From Microbotryomycetes sp. JL201 (Eukaryota; Basidiomycota; Microbotryomycetes): a stretch of DNA of 64,000 nt. Below are positions 1 through 11,299 of the stretch, in pieces. The number at the start of each line of letters is the position of its first letter. Positions within the stretch are counted from its first letter, which is position 1. The translations under genes were made by a program, and so were the position numbers. Below the pieces are notes generated by a model that was not told where the DNA came from, searched no databases, and was given only the letters and a program-made list of their open reading frames with translations. Location: NCBI GenBank assembly GCA_033819885.1, contig JAQYUZ010000050.1, positions 1 through 64,000 of the forward strand. Direction: 5' to 3'.

Positions 1-99
1 ATTCAGACGTCTGTTCGCCTCATCCTCCCCGGCGAGTTGTCCAAGCACGCCATCTCCGAGGGCACCAAGGCCGTCACTAAGTTCTCGGCCGGCAAGTAG
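1..99 (+). CDS. HTB1: Histone H2B, C-terminal end (partial)
   Basis: The first 99 bases read in frame 1 as the last 32 residues of histone H2B, including [19 protein letters not shown] and ending FSAGK, then TAG. This is the end of the histone fold and the alpha-C helix that packs on H2A and the nucleosome surface. The lysine-ubiquitination region (AVTKF) is intact. The start and most of the gene lie upstream of the window. H2B is a core nucleosome component in the nucleus. The fit to the family is essentially residue for residue; the symbol is given by family only. Confidence 0.95.
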   Translation: MQTSVRLILPGELSKHAISEGTKAVTKFSAGK

Positions 100-533
100 A
101 CGCGCGGTCATCACCCGTCTGGCTTGATGTGCATTCCTTTCCTTTGTTCGCCTTTCGTCACATTGTTGTCACTTGTTTACCCTTTTTTTTACTTACCTTT
201 GACATGCCAATCTGAGCATCATTTTTTCTTGATCCTGTGGCGCGAGCGCTCGATTGACCGTGCAACATGCGAGATGTTGCAGCGATTGGCGGTTACTCAG
301 TGCTACAGCATGCATGGAATGTGTGATTGTCGCCGTTTCGCGCTCCAGAGTGTGTCTCTGCCTCTTAGAGCTCCAGGAGGATTTGTTAGTTCAGCAAGGT
401 ACCGCCCTTGAATGTGTGTAAGTCCCACATTGAAAGATTGTAGTAGACAGAGTGGTGACAAAAAGAAAATCCACCAAAAACAGACAGAGTGGCGAAGGTA
501 TAACAGAAAAGAGACCACCAAAAAGAGAAACAT
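100..533. other. H2B 3' flank, no gene seen
   Basis: This stretch follows the H2B stop and precedes the tRNA gene. It is T-rich just after the stop (around 180-235). Short reading frames on both strands show no family resemblance. I see no convincing gene or repeat in it. Confidence 0.5.
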
Positions 534-604
534 TCCCCGTCGGGGAGTCGAACCCCGTTCGCGGCTGTGAGAGAGCCGAATCATAGCCGGTAGACCAACG
601 AGGA
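534..604 (-). tRNA. tRNA-Glu (anticodon CTC), no intron
   Basis: The reverse complement folds as a tRNA. The acceptor stem pairs TCCTCGT with ACGGGGA. The anticodon stem is CGGCT/AGCCG with loop CTCTCAC, giving anticodon CTC (Glu, codon GAG). The T stem is CGGGG/CCCCG around loop TTCGACT. The D stem has three good pairs (GTC/GAT with one G-T). The usual A and B box elements of the Pol III promoter lie inside the D and T arms. No intron is needed for the fold, and CCA is not encoded. Confidence 0.93.
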
Positions 605-968
605 CAACGTTGCGAAATCTCCGGCAAAAACTACATCATAAGTAGATTGTTTCAATTTTGCGGGATAGGAGGTTTCTACCTTTCCCTCGTTCTCTCCGCC
701 GCAGATATGATCCACAGCACATCTTTTCTTCCGAGGCTGAGGTCAAAGGTTGTTGCAGGCGCAGGCCGTGGATTCTTGGTCTGTGCGACCTGGACAGAGC
801 CGCGGTACTCTCCCTGTGCGGTCACCTCATGCTGGACTGTCAAGCGGAGAAGTCCGATGGTGTACAGACACACAACCCTCCGAAGCGACCACGAGCCAAA
901 ATCATCGGCATTCGCCAGCACGTGCGCGAGATCGAAGCAAGCCGTGAACAGCGAGATGGGCCCGATCC
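605..968. other. Promoter region of the DHHC gene
   Basis: This 364 bp lies between the tRNA gene and the chosen start of the DHHC acyltransferase. Open frames run through it, but none carries a recognisable domain or a good ATG in frame with the transmembrane exon. It probably holds the promoter and 5' leader. Confidence 0.4.
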
Positions 969-2943
969 ATGGCTTACGCGCAAAGTGAGTCTATCGTCGC
1001 GCAAGGAGACTTCGTTTTCGCGTCGCGTTATCCGACGGTCGTGGAGTCGTGGTGTGGGAAAGGCATGCGCTGACGCACAAGACCTTCGTCAGTTTGCAGT
1101 CGGCTTGGTCATTGCCATATTTGGCTACAGCTATTACGTCACGGTCATCAGGGTAGCCGTCAGAATGATACAACAGCGTGGCCCGACCTACAAGGGGCGG
1201 AGGGCCCAAGGCAGTGCGTTCAGGTCTCTCAACGCCGGCGGCACGAGACTGACCTTTACCACAGTTATATATATCGCCTTCTATCACTTGTTGTTCTTCA
1301 TGTTTGCCTGGACATACGTCAGAGTCGTGGTGACGGGTCCAGGCTATGCGCGAGATGTAAGCACGGTCGCTTACTGTTGACAATGCTGTTGCCGAACGCT
1401 TGGCGCGTCCAGTTCGTTCCACAAACGGATCCTCCTGTACCACAGGACGCGCCTCTCGTGCAAGTGGAAGGCTACGACTTTGACCGACATCAAAGAGTGG
1501 CGGCTTTCGAAGTCGAAAACGACAATGCAGCAAACGGAGGGGCCCGCGACATCTCGGATCCGGAAAAGGCCCAAAGTGAGCCGTATGGTTTCGTGCAAGA
1601 CGAAACGACGTCATTGCCAGCTCAAGCCCAAGCGGACGAAGTCGACGCAATGGCCGAGAAGCACGGACTCGCTGGGGCGGGAGGACCACCCATTGCGAGC
1701 CTTGTAGCAGTCACGCAAAGGAACCACCCGCCAAATGAACACGAAGTTGAAACGAGCGGCAGCGAGCGCAAAGAGGCGGATGGAGTCGACCGACCAGCGC
1801 CAGCAGTCACCCGTGATTACGCTCATGTCAGTCGACAAGGCGGTTCGGCGGATAATGAATCCAATTCATTCATGCATTTCGCGGAGCCGCCTGCAAACTA
1901 TCGTCCTAGGAAGCCCACTAATTTAATCGATCGTGCTCCCCCGAGAATTCCGATTTTGACGGAGGACTATCGCTATGACACGCGAGAAGGATTCTTGAGG
2001 TGTGCTCAAATTGCGCGAAAGTCTATTCCCTGACTTGCAGCTAAACGCTCCATCTTCTACGTAGACCGTATCGATCTCACCGTTGCAAGCATTGCGCAAC
2101 TGTCGTGCTGAGTAAGTGGCGAGAACGCGCTCGTTCTATTGAGATGACGAACAGCGCTCGAACTTCAGAAATGGACCATCACTGCCCGTGGGTGGGCTCA
2201 TGTGTCGGCGCACGCAACTACAAGTATTGTGCGTTCCCTTGCACTTTCGGCCTTTTTAGTCATCTATGCTGACGTCTATCGAATGTCGACATGTAGTCTA
2301 CAATTTTCTCCAGTGGTCGTCGATTTACCTCGTGTTCGTCCTTGTGGCGGACCTTCTGGCCCTCACGTTGCCATCGGGCGCCAACGGTTTCACGCCGGAC
2401 GCGCAAGTGATTGTCGTGATAGCTCTCGCAGCGCTGTTCGCATTGTTCACACTGAGTCTGTGGGTGGCGCATACGCGCTTGATCTTGCTCAACATGACGA
2501 CGATCGAAGAAATGGCGCTCGCCCGGATCAAAGCAAGGGAACGTTCGGCACTCACTGGTGAATTTGGTCTCTTGCATCCTTTGTACGTCCCACAAGAGCT
2601 CGGGTCCGTAGCCGATGCGCATCTGATGGCAATTTATAGGCGCATCTGGCGCACACGAAAGGCTTGGGATGCACAGTGGGGTAGACTGAGTAGAGAAGGT
2701 AATCTTTGGTGGCTGGGTTCGGCTCGTGCGAATTGGGAGATGGTCATGGGCAAGCGGAAACTTGGTTGGTTCCGTGAGTTGTCTCGGTCTTGCTCAAATT
2801 CTGCGAGACTGATGGATTCCAATACAGTCCCGATTCGGGCAAGACCAGAGCAAGATGACGGGCTGTCATATCAACCAAATCCCAGGTTTTCACCAGAGGG
2901 ATACATGCGCCGACGTGAGGAGTGGCCTAAACGATTTCAGTAG
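969..2943 (+). CDS. DHHC-family protein S-acyltransferase
   Basis: This is an integral membrane enzyme that transfers palmitate to cysteines, resembling fungal Pfa3-type DHHC proteins. Two transmembrane helices lie in the second exon (about 1100-1355), followed by a long hydrophilic loop (about 1412-1999). The catalytic motif MDHHCPWVGSCVGARNYK starts near 2171. Two more helices follow in the exon from about 2291 (NFLQWSSIYLVF and a VIVVIALAALFALF segment). The start at 969 gives MAYAQ, which splices in phase to IGLVIAIFGYSYYV. Introns near 987-1099, 1356-1411, 2000-2064, 2112-2168, 2230-2290 and after 2773 all join in phase. The cysteine-rich part before DHHC is abnormal: the best splice gives RPYRSHRCKHCATVVLKMDHHC, which lacks the first Cys pair and the usual Cys before VL. 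The family call is certain; the subfamily and the exon edges near 2000 are less so. Confidence 0.85.
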
Positions 2944-3210
2944 TTTTCTTTCGATGTAATTTTTGGAGCCTGTTGTTGCGTACATAAACGTTTCATTCTC
3001 ATTGTTGCTTATCCCTCAGACAACCTATCACGATGGTCGCACCGTGGTATGCATCTATGCCCGGAGGTCGTCTGAGCTCGGGCCTCTGGTCACGTTCCGG
3101 CGCAAACCCGCCACAGTGTCGAACAGCAGGACCGGCGCGGCCAGAGACTGAGCTGAGAGATCACTCGTGAGCGTTCTGCTCCGTTTGACTGGCCCACGAA
3201 GTTGGGTGCG

Positions 3211-6200
3211 ATGCTCGTTGCGGTCCGAGCAAGCGATGGCGCCGCGTTCACGCTGCAGCAAACGGACCTCAAGGATGTCACGACGCGAGTTTTTTGCAGA
3301 AAAGCATTGACGCTGACGAGCTGCTGACTATCTCAGAACGCCCTACAGGCTGAACGAGCTCCGGTTCAACCTACTGGGTCCGCTGCTGCAGATCCCGCCA
3401 GAATGCCTCATCTGCCTCAACGACCAAGGCGCACAGCTTGACGAGGCAAGCGTCGCTGGCCTTGCTGCTCTCGCTGTTTCTCCAGTCGAGCCGCATGCGT
3501 CGACGCTCTCGAAGCGGCGCGCCACAAATCATTCTGAAGCTGGCAAGTCGTCAGGCGAGCACAGAGTGTACGTATTCGACAGAGACCATCTCGAGAACGA
3601 CGCCGACGAGGTGTCGAGCGCCCTTCTCATCACCGACGACGACGCCCTCCGGGAGCCGCCACTTGATCGTGAGCTGGACAACAGTTCCCTCCGCGCAGCG
3701 CTGACCCCGCTTGCATAAGCTGAGGACTCGTTTGAGAGTCATTTTCACCTCTCTGTGCACAATCTCGAAACGCAGCACGCCCTCATCCAGTCCATCTCGC
3801 TGCAACACGCATCACTCCAGCTGGCATTCTCCAATCTCGAACGTGTGCTCGCAACCTCGAGTTCGGCAAGACTTCGATTCGACAACGAGTCTTGTCGAAG
3901 TTTTGAGACCTGGCGCTCGCTTCTGCTTGGATGGCAACCTGCAATGACTGCCGTCAGCCAAGTGCGAGTACTCGCAGGCCTCGTTGGCAAAACACATGCA
4001 CGCAAGAGCAGCATAGACAGCCATTCAGGACAAAAAGATAAGGAACGTTATTTGGGAGACTACGTCAACTACGAAAAGATGTTAGCCGTTCGAGACGGCT
4101 GCGCGCAGGTACTCGGTGAGAGAATACCGCTAACCAGAATTCATCGCACCCTCACATGCCTGACAAACATTGAGCAATCCCAGAGGATCTCGAGGGACAA
4201 TTAGGTCGCTTTCATGATTCCATGGAAGCGGTCACTAGAGCTGTTGAAGCGCTGCAAACAGAGTTTGCCGAAATGACGTTCGTCTCAGTCTTCGACACAT
4301 TGGTGCTCTGCTTGATTCACGTATTCGCAGTCATGACCTGGAAGACTTGGAGCTCTGTCAACAAGATGCTGAAAAGGGTCACGAGCGCATCGTCGAACTC
4401 GTTCAAGCGGGAAAAGAAAGTGCGTGCTGCCAACCGTTTCCCGGCACGCGAGCTTACGCTTCAGCAGTGATGGATCCAGATCTCCTATTGCAGTGCTTCG
4501 ATGGCAAGTGGGTTCGAGCCAGACCCTCACATAAACTGACCGGATCTGTAACAGAGCTTTCGTACTTCGACAGCGAGCACAGAGCTAGGATCCACTTTCT
4601 TGTCGAGCGCAAGGTTCGAATGTCACGACGCATCCCGCCTTCGACGCAGGCTGATCCTTGATTGTTACCGAAACAGAACGCCATGACGCGCTACCTGACT
4701 CATACGATGCAACGCATCTCGATCGTCCAGTCTGACATTGCCCCGCTGACGATATCACAGGGCCAGCTCGAGCATGACATGAAGTGCGCGACAGGGTTCT
4801 GTGAATAGAAAAGCACTCATCGCTTGATTCGAACAGGGCGCGGACGGATAATTTCAAGCACCTCGCTCGGCTTGAAAACCTGATTCCTGCGTACGTGGCA
4901 ACAGTCGCAGAGGTTGTACGGAGGCGGCTCTTTGGTGGGCGATGTACCTCAAGGCTGATAGTGGCGCGTCGCTGACAATGATGCCTGCGCTAGCCGAGCT
5001 ATTAAGGGAGCGGACGGGCCAGTTCCTTCAGGCTTCGCAGGGTGTGTCTGGCAGGGAGCGCGAGAAACGTTCGGTTTATCGAAACAAATACAGCGGACAA
5101 CTCCCATGGGAAGTCAAAGGACTCAGTTCTCTGGCAGACGAGCCGGACTCTTACATCAGCCTCGAGACGCGCGACCGGTCGGACGAATTGCCCCAGCTAG
5201 AGCGCACAGACCTGCAAGAGGTCCGAGATGAGATTGCTGCCATTCAGTACGAAATGGACGCCAAGTCCGTGACGGCAGACGGTCCGGTCAATTCGGCATT
5301 AGAAGTATGCGATGCCGCCCTGAGCGAGCTTGACCAGCTTGCTCTTGCAATGCAAGCTCGGGACGACCACGTCGACCCACAAGAATTTGCGACACAGCTG
5401 CAAGAACTCAACGAGAGACTAAATGCGGCTCAAAACAAGTCGCACCAATTGTCACAAGAACTCGAGGTCGAGCGCATAGCACGTGCAGAGGAAGCAACGC
5501 GTCTCGCTTCGCGCACTGCGGAGTTGACCGCCCAAAAAGAGCGCGAGGAAAAGGAGACTGACGAACTACGACGGCAATTGGAGCTCGCGCGATCGGAAGT
5601 CGCTAAGGCGAGATCTGAACGGGAACGGGAACAAGAGGCGCACAGGCTGGCAATCACGCTGATGGTCATCGAGCACGAAAAGGCGTTGGCCTACGCAGAG
5701 TCATCAGGTCAAGACCGCGCTCGTCAATTAACTGACGTCAACCAGCGACTCTCGGAGGTGCAAGCGGAGAACGCGAGGGTCAGTGGAGAGGCGGCGAAGG
5801 CCGCATCACTCGTTGTAGATCTGCAGACAGCTGTCGAGGCAGCCCAGGTACTCCATCGCGAGACTTCCGCTCAGCTTGCGGAAAAAGAGCGAGAATTGAG
5901 GCACTTGCGCGGCGAGGCCGAGCTCGAGCGCGCAGTGCTACAAAAAGAAGCGTCAGAGCTTCAATCATCCTTGTCGCAAGCTGAGTCGGACATGGCGCTG
6001 ATGGAGAGCCGCAACAATACGCTGGAAGAAATCGCCGCAGGATTGCGGGCGCAAGTGGCAAAGCTGGAGAAGGTCTTGTCAGAGAAAGAAGCCGCAAGCC
6101 ACAGTCTCCGCGACTCTTATCAGGACGCTCAGACGGAGCACGAATCTGAGCTACGACGAGTCAAGGCAGAGGCGGAAGAGACGATGATCTTCGCTCGCAA

Positions 6201-7963
6201 GGCGCTTCGAGTCGCCGGTATGCGCAAACTTGAAGCTAGGCGAGTGGCCGAAGTATTGTCAACAACGCCAAATCGCGGCGAAGAACAAGTCGCAGATCAT
6301 ATGGGCAACTCCGAGGCCTGGAGTCGCGTCAGCGAACCGCGTAAGGAGGAGGCATTGATTCCAGACTATGATGCAGACAGCTTGCAAGAACTGCTCCAAC
6401 ATGTCTCGGATTATGACGTTCAAGATCTTACCGAGGCGGTCCGCGGCAAAATTGAGCATTTGACGGCTGCGATCAAGAAGTACATCAGAGAAGCACGAGG
6501 CTACCGCGAACGCGCTCAAAAGGTATCAGCATTGGGTGTCGACAAGATCGCGTTCAGGCAGTAAGATCCTAAAGCATTTCGAGGCTGAGGCACTGATTCT
6601 TGGCTATTTCAAAGGTTTACGAAGGGCGACTTGGCCTTGTTCCTGCCGACTCGCAACTCGGAAGTGCCAGTCTGGGCCGCTTTCAATGTCGGATTCCCGC
6701 ATCATTTTTTGGCAGCGTCAGGTATCGTTGCGGAACAGATGAAAGTGCGGGAGTGGATTGTTGCCAGAATCACGTCCATCACTGAGAAGGTAGTTGATCC
6801 CAAGGTAAGGTGCAACGCAACCCGGGGTGATTCGTAGCTGATCGCGGGTGTTGCAGATAGCCTCGAGTAACCCTTTCAAGCTTGCTCCAGGTACCAAGTA
6901 CTTTTTACTCGAGGTTGAGCCTTGGAGCAGCAGGGATGCTCGACGAAGATCCTCGAGCGACAAGTCGAGAGCGGTGTCTGCCGGGGTGAAGGGACGAGTC
7001 AAGTCGTCAAAGCAGCCTGCAGAACATATCTCGGACGACCTGAAGGGAACGGGCGATCAAATCTTAGGCGCAATCGACAGTCCAGATGCGGCGAATGAAG
7101 AGATTCGAGCAAAGCGCTCCCGGGCCGGACCCAGCTTCGAGCCAATACCCGAGGACCCGAGCTCAGTTGCTAAAGAAGGTGGCGCACAGTCTGGCACTTT
7201 ATCTGAGCCGTCTGGATTGACACGCTCCCTCGCGGCTGCTCAATCCGACCTGAACTCGCCTGCTCCAGCATTCGACCCATTCGTGACTTCTGATCCCTTT
7301 GGTTCTGCTCCTGAACCCGAGCCGAAGGTGGCCGCTGACATCAAGCATGAAAACGCGGATGAGCAGAGGAACCTGGACGCCACCGCAGCTCCGGCTCCGG
7401 CTTTTCTGCCCACAAGCGGGCGAAAGCAAGTCACAAGCTACGCCGAAAGCTCAGCAAGCTCCTCAGGGCCGCGTTATGTACGTAGCTCGCAAGCTTCTTC
7501 GTCGGCGCAACCGCGTGGCGTTCCCATATCGAAATCCCGCGCGGATATCCATGGAACAGCTCGAAGCACATCTTCGTCCTTGCCGCGCTCAGCTGGTTCA
7601 GCAAGCAGCATTCTGTCGACTCTAATGTACCGCAACACTGGAAGGGGAGCGACGAACGGGAACCTGGCCGGCCCTGTGCCCTCGGGCTCTGTGCATCTCG
7701 ATACTTCGCCAGCAGTCGCTGAAGCTCAGCGCTCAGCTTCGAGCGGATCACCCGTCGGAACGTCAAATTTCGAAGACAAGGATCGAGTTTCGGCATCTCT
7801 CCACGCTCGGTCACCTCTCCGGCCCGAGTTTGGCGCGCAAGGTAGTAGTGCACGGTCTTCTGTGGTGATGGATGCCATTGCTGGCCGTCGTCGTAGCACA
7901 TTTGGCTCGCCGGACAAGGCAGGCGCGATCGAGGCTGAAGTCAAGAAGAGGTTGCAGCGGTAA
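3211..7963 (+). CDS. ATG11: Selective-autophagy scaffold Atg11
   Basis: Atg11 links cargo receptors to the autophagy initiation machinery at the phagophore assembly site. The N-terminal part carries QIPPECLICLNDQGAQLDE and later VYVFDRDHLENDADEV, typical of the Atg11 N-domain. The middle (about 5000-6520) is long coiled coil, entered through VVRRRLFAELLRERTGQFLQ and NKYSGQLPWEVKGL. The conserved C-terminal domain follows: FTKGDLALFLPTRN, WAAFNVGFPHHF, REWIVARITSITEKVVDP, NPFKLAPGTKYFLLEVEPW. The last 300 or so residues are Ser/Ala/Pro-rich without a known domain. An apparent in-frame TAA at 3716 lies in a 51 nt intron (3669-3719) that joins in phase. Other introns lie near 3296-3340, 4117-4182, 4942-5000, 6560-6615 and 6807-6857. 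The exact joins around 4270-4860 are uncertain. The start at 3211 is the first ATG giving the N-domain. Confidence 0.88.
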
Positions 7964-8626
7964 GCATCGTTTTTGCTGCTTCTTATTTAAGGATTCCCCT
8001 TGGTGTTGGCATTACAACGTATGCTTTTGTGTCGTCGCACTCAGTGAACCATTCAGGATCCTATAATTCCGTTTCACGTGCATGCAAAGTTAATTACAAG
8101 GGAGATGCGCGCAGCAGACGGGCGCGACTGCTTTTCAAGCGCGTGGTGCCTGGAACTCTCAGCTTGCATCTTCAGCGTACACCTCTGGTTGGACACTGCC
8201 TCTCGCACCAGCAACAGCAAGAACAACTTTCTCTTGCGCTTCTTGGCATCTCAGACTGCTTGTTGCATTCACGCACGCGTGCATACACGCTGCGCCGCCG
8301 GCTCGGGCTAGCGCTCCGAAGCTTCAGTGTGGCATACATTGCTTGCTGACGGACGAGTAGAACGAAAGACTACAACGACGCGGATTTGGCTGGGTCTGGT
8401 GTTTCCTGGTGAGCAACTTTCGCATGCATACACGCACACGCGTGCCGGGACTGATCGACTTGTCAAGCTGTGCCGCTTCCTCTGTAAAGCGCGCACCGGC
8501 CCAGTGCGAGCACGTCGTGTGTACTGAGCTGCGGCTCTACACACTCTGACGTGCGACAATCGAACGCTTCGTACTGCACTCTGCGGGATCTCGCAAACGG
8601 CACGCGCCTAATCTGTCGTCGCTAAG
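7964..8626. other. Intergenic region between ATG11 and the next gene
   Basis: About 660 bp without a supported gene. Several open frames exist, but they are CA/CG-rich and match no family. It should contain the ATG11 terminator and the promoter of the gene starting at 8627. I see no repeats. Confidence 0.4.
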
Positions 8627-11066
8627 ATGGCGACCATGTCACCTCAGCAAGTTGCTTTCAGTCCGAGCGTTCATCAATTCGATGACCCAGATGAGCTCGA
8701 ATGCGCACGATCACCGTCAACAAAGAACGATGGAGACCCAACTCGCAACAGCAGCGCCACTCTCAGCGAGACAATGCCAACGTCACCCCGAAGCCTACTG
8801 ACTTCGACTGGTAGTCAACACGACTTTTCGGACTATTCGCCATCGCCGAGCATTGCCAGCGTCAGAATCGCGCACCTCGTCCAAGGCACGAAAGCAGGCT
8901 TTATCCAAGCACGTAAAACTTCAAATACGACGCAGCACTTGGTCCGGACAAGCGTCGGCACGGACCACAGTGCGGAGTCGAATAGTCTGCAGCTCGCTTC
9001 GGTAGACGAAAATGACATGCCGCCTCCGACAGCGAATTCGTTTCCGGAGTTCGAACCATCTCTGCGCGAACGCAGTCTTGATCCGCTCTTAAAAGAGCTT
9101 TCCTTGCGCCACGCGCTTCCCACGAGTACATCCAACGATTCCGTAGCGTCGTGGCGTGAGACTCTCGAAGCTGCCGTCCCCGAGCTCGTCTCACCGAGCG
9201 CTACCGGTAGACCAGAAGATGACGTGTCGCAGAGGCGAATGCGCAGCATCTTGGGTGAGCAAGCACATCAGCGATGGCTCTCACAAACTCACACACCTGT
9301 GCACTATAGGTCCAAAGGTCAAAATCTTCTCCAAAGCGCCGTGGGATGCAGAGGATGACGACGACAAGGAGAATGAGGCGGCAGAAGCCACCGCTGGGAA
9401 ACTGGAGACTGCCACGCCGCCCGCTGAACAAAAACTCAAGGTCAATGGTCGGTCTAAAAGCTTCAGCATTTTGACAGCGCGCAAGTCGCCGAGGGCGGAT
9501 CCCGACATAAAGGCGAGAGACGACGCTTTCCGCGGTGTCAAGCTTGATTTCGACATTCTTAAGCACAGACCTGTCAAGACGTCGCCGGATCGCTCTTCTA
9601 AGCAATCTCCGACGACGACGCTTGGGGATTCGTTCCCAGACTTGAGCAGTCTGGCTTCTCCCTCGGGCCCTTCGCCGAAGCGCGCCGAGCATTCGCCAAC
9701 TTTGTTGACGCCGTCAGACTCGCTTGAGCACGGCATGCGACTCAAGCAGATCCGGCGCTCCCCGCAACCGATCAAAGTCGATCACAATAGTGGCGATTTG
9801 CTACAACCGTTGCGCTCGGCACCTCCGAGCGTGCAATCTTTTGCTGCAGTTGCACCTATGTATCGATCCGAGTCGGGCACGAGCTTGATGGCACAGCCTC
9901 CCGTTGGCTCTTCGTCCTCTTCCTCATTGTCCAACAGCAACTATTCTGGACCTTCAACGCCGACGACGCTTAGCCAGGTATTCCCAACAGCGCTTAATGT
10001 CGGCCAGGAATCTTACTTCACCCCGCATGCGACTCCAAGCCCGAACGCTGGTGCAAAAGTTAAGCTCATCTCATTGAACGAAGCTCGGCAGCGCGAGAGC
10101 GAGCGCATCGCTGCTGCGGCCGCCCGTCGCAAAGAGCATATGACGCCTGTCGAGCACATTGCTCCCCTGGACAAGAGCCCGCCACTTCCGTCGAAGACGA
10201 AATCGCCTGAGCAAGGCCCATTGGAGGCTTCGAGTCGGTTTCGCAGCCACAGCCACACGCGAACGCCGAACCCGCTGGTGCCGTCGCCACCAATGTCGGT
10301 GTCGTCTTTGCCCTTGACGTCAGCGCCGGCCGGTTTGGTGACCAAGACGCTCAAGCCGAAGCGGAGCGGATTCTTGCGCAGGATGATGGGCGTTGACAGA
10401 TCTGACGGCAATGCTGTTCCACCGGTGCCCGTCCTGTCCATCAATCCAACGTCGAACTCGGAGGCCAGCGTTCCGCCGATAGTCTCTGCTCCTTCATCGG
10501 ACCAAGTCACATCGTCATCGCCGTTGCCGTCTCCTCCGCTGGACCAGCCCGTGCACGTATCCTTTTCGCCACCTCCGCCTGTTGCCCGCGAACGACGCGG
10601 CAGGGGCCTCACGCACGCGCCTTCTTTGTCACTGCGACCGATATCGATGGCGTTCTCTGCTGCTTTTGACGCCGAGTTGCTCGCGAACTATGCGAGACAT
10701 GCCAAAGTTCCATCTCCGATCATGTCTATGGCGTCGGGAGATCACTTTAGTTTCTCTGAGCGGGACGAGCTTGAATCTGTCACGTCCTCGTCTTTGCCTC
10801 CTACTACACCTGCTACGCCATTCTTTGATCAAATCGAACTGACGTCGCCCAAATTGTCGCCCGTGTTGGAACTGCCCAAGTCGCCTTTGTCGACATTTGA
10901 CCGATCGGCGGCATTCGATCCCAAGCTTGCGTACGAAATGCTCGAGGCGTCTTACGTGCACGCAGCCGAAGAGTGGCAGGCGCAGCGCCTTGTTCTCGAG
11001 CAACAAGTCGCTTCTCTGCGTCGCGAGCTCGACCAGCTCAAGACTGACCCGTGCCATTGTCGGTGA
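8627..11066 (+). CDS. Ser/Pro-rich protein of unknown function with C-terminal coiled coil
   Basis: I do not recognise this gene. It has two exons: 8627-9254 and 9310-11066. The 55 nt intron (9255-9309, GTGAGC...TATAG) joins in phase at ILG|PKVKIF. The predicted protein is about 794 residues and strongly biased to Ser, Pro and Thr. It contains many SP/TP sites (for example SPSPSIAS, TPTTLSQVF, SPPPPVARERRGRG), so it is a likely target of proline-directed kinases and largely disordered. A short heptad segment at the C-terminus, ending AEEWQAQRLVLEQQVASLRR, should form a coiled coil. A basic patch, KPKRSGFLRRMMGVDR, lies mid-protein. No enzyme motif, signal peptide or membrane segment is visible. 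It could be a cytoskeletal or polarity scaffold, but that is a guess. Confidence 0.75.
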
Positions 11067-11299
11067 GCGGCCCGGATGAGGCTCTGTGGGTGCTATCGAG
11101 GAGCTGATTGTCTCTCTGCGGCTCTCAGTGTGCGCGTTGCGCCCTAGATCGTCTTTCAATTCTTTCCATTCTCTCTCTCTCTCTCGTCAAAAGTTTCAAA
11201 GTTGGACTGTCTATGAACGATACCCCTTAAGCCTAGTATCTGTGCCTTATACTCGACGGTCTCAACCATCGTCACGTGCTCATATGTTTGCAATCTCGA

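Noticed and set aside
3716-3718. In-frame TAA within ATG11, suggesting a broken gene
   Set aside because: It lies inside a 51 nt intron (3669-3719, GTGAGC...GCTGACC...ATAAG) whose removal joins LD|PEDSFESHFH in phase.
10013-10612. Open frame antisense to the Ser/Pro-rich gene
   Set aside because: It is Gly/Ser-rich as expected from the complement of Ser/Pro/Ala codons; no independent evidence.
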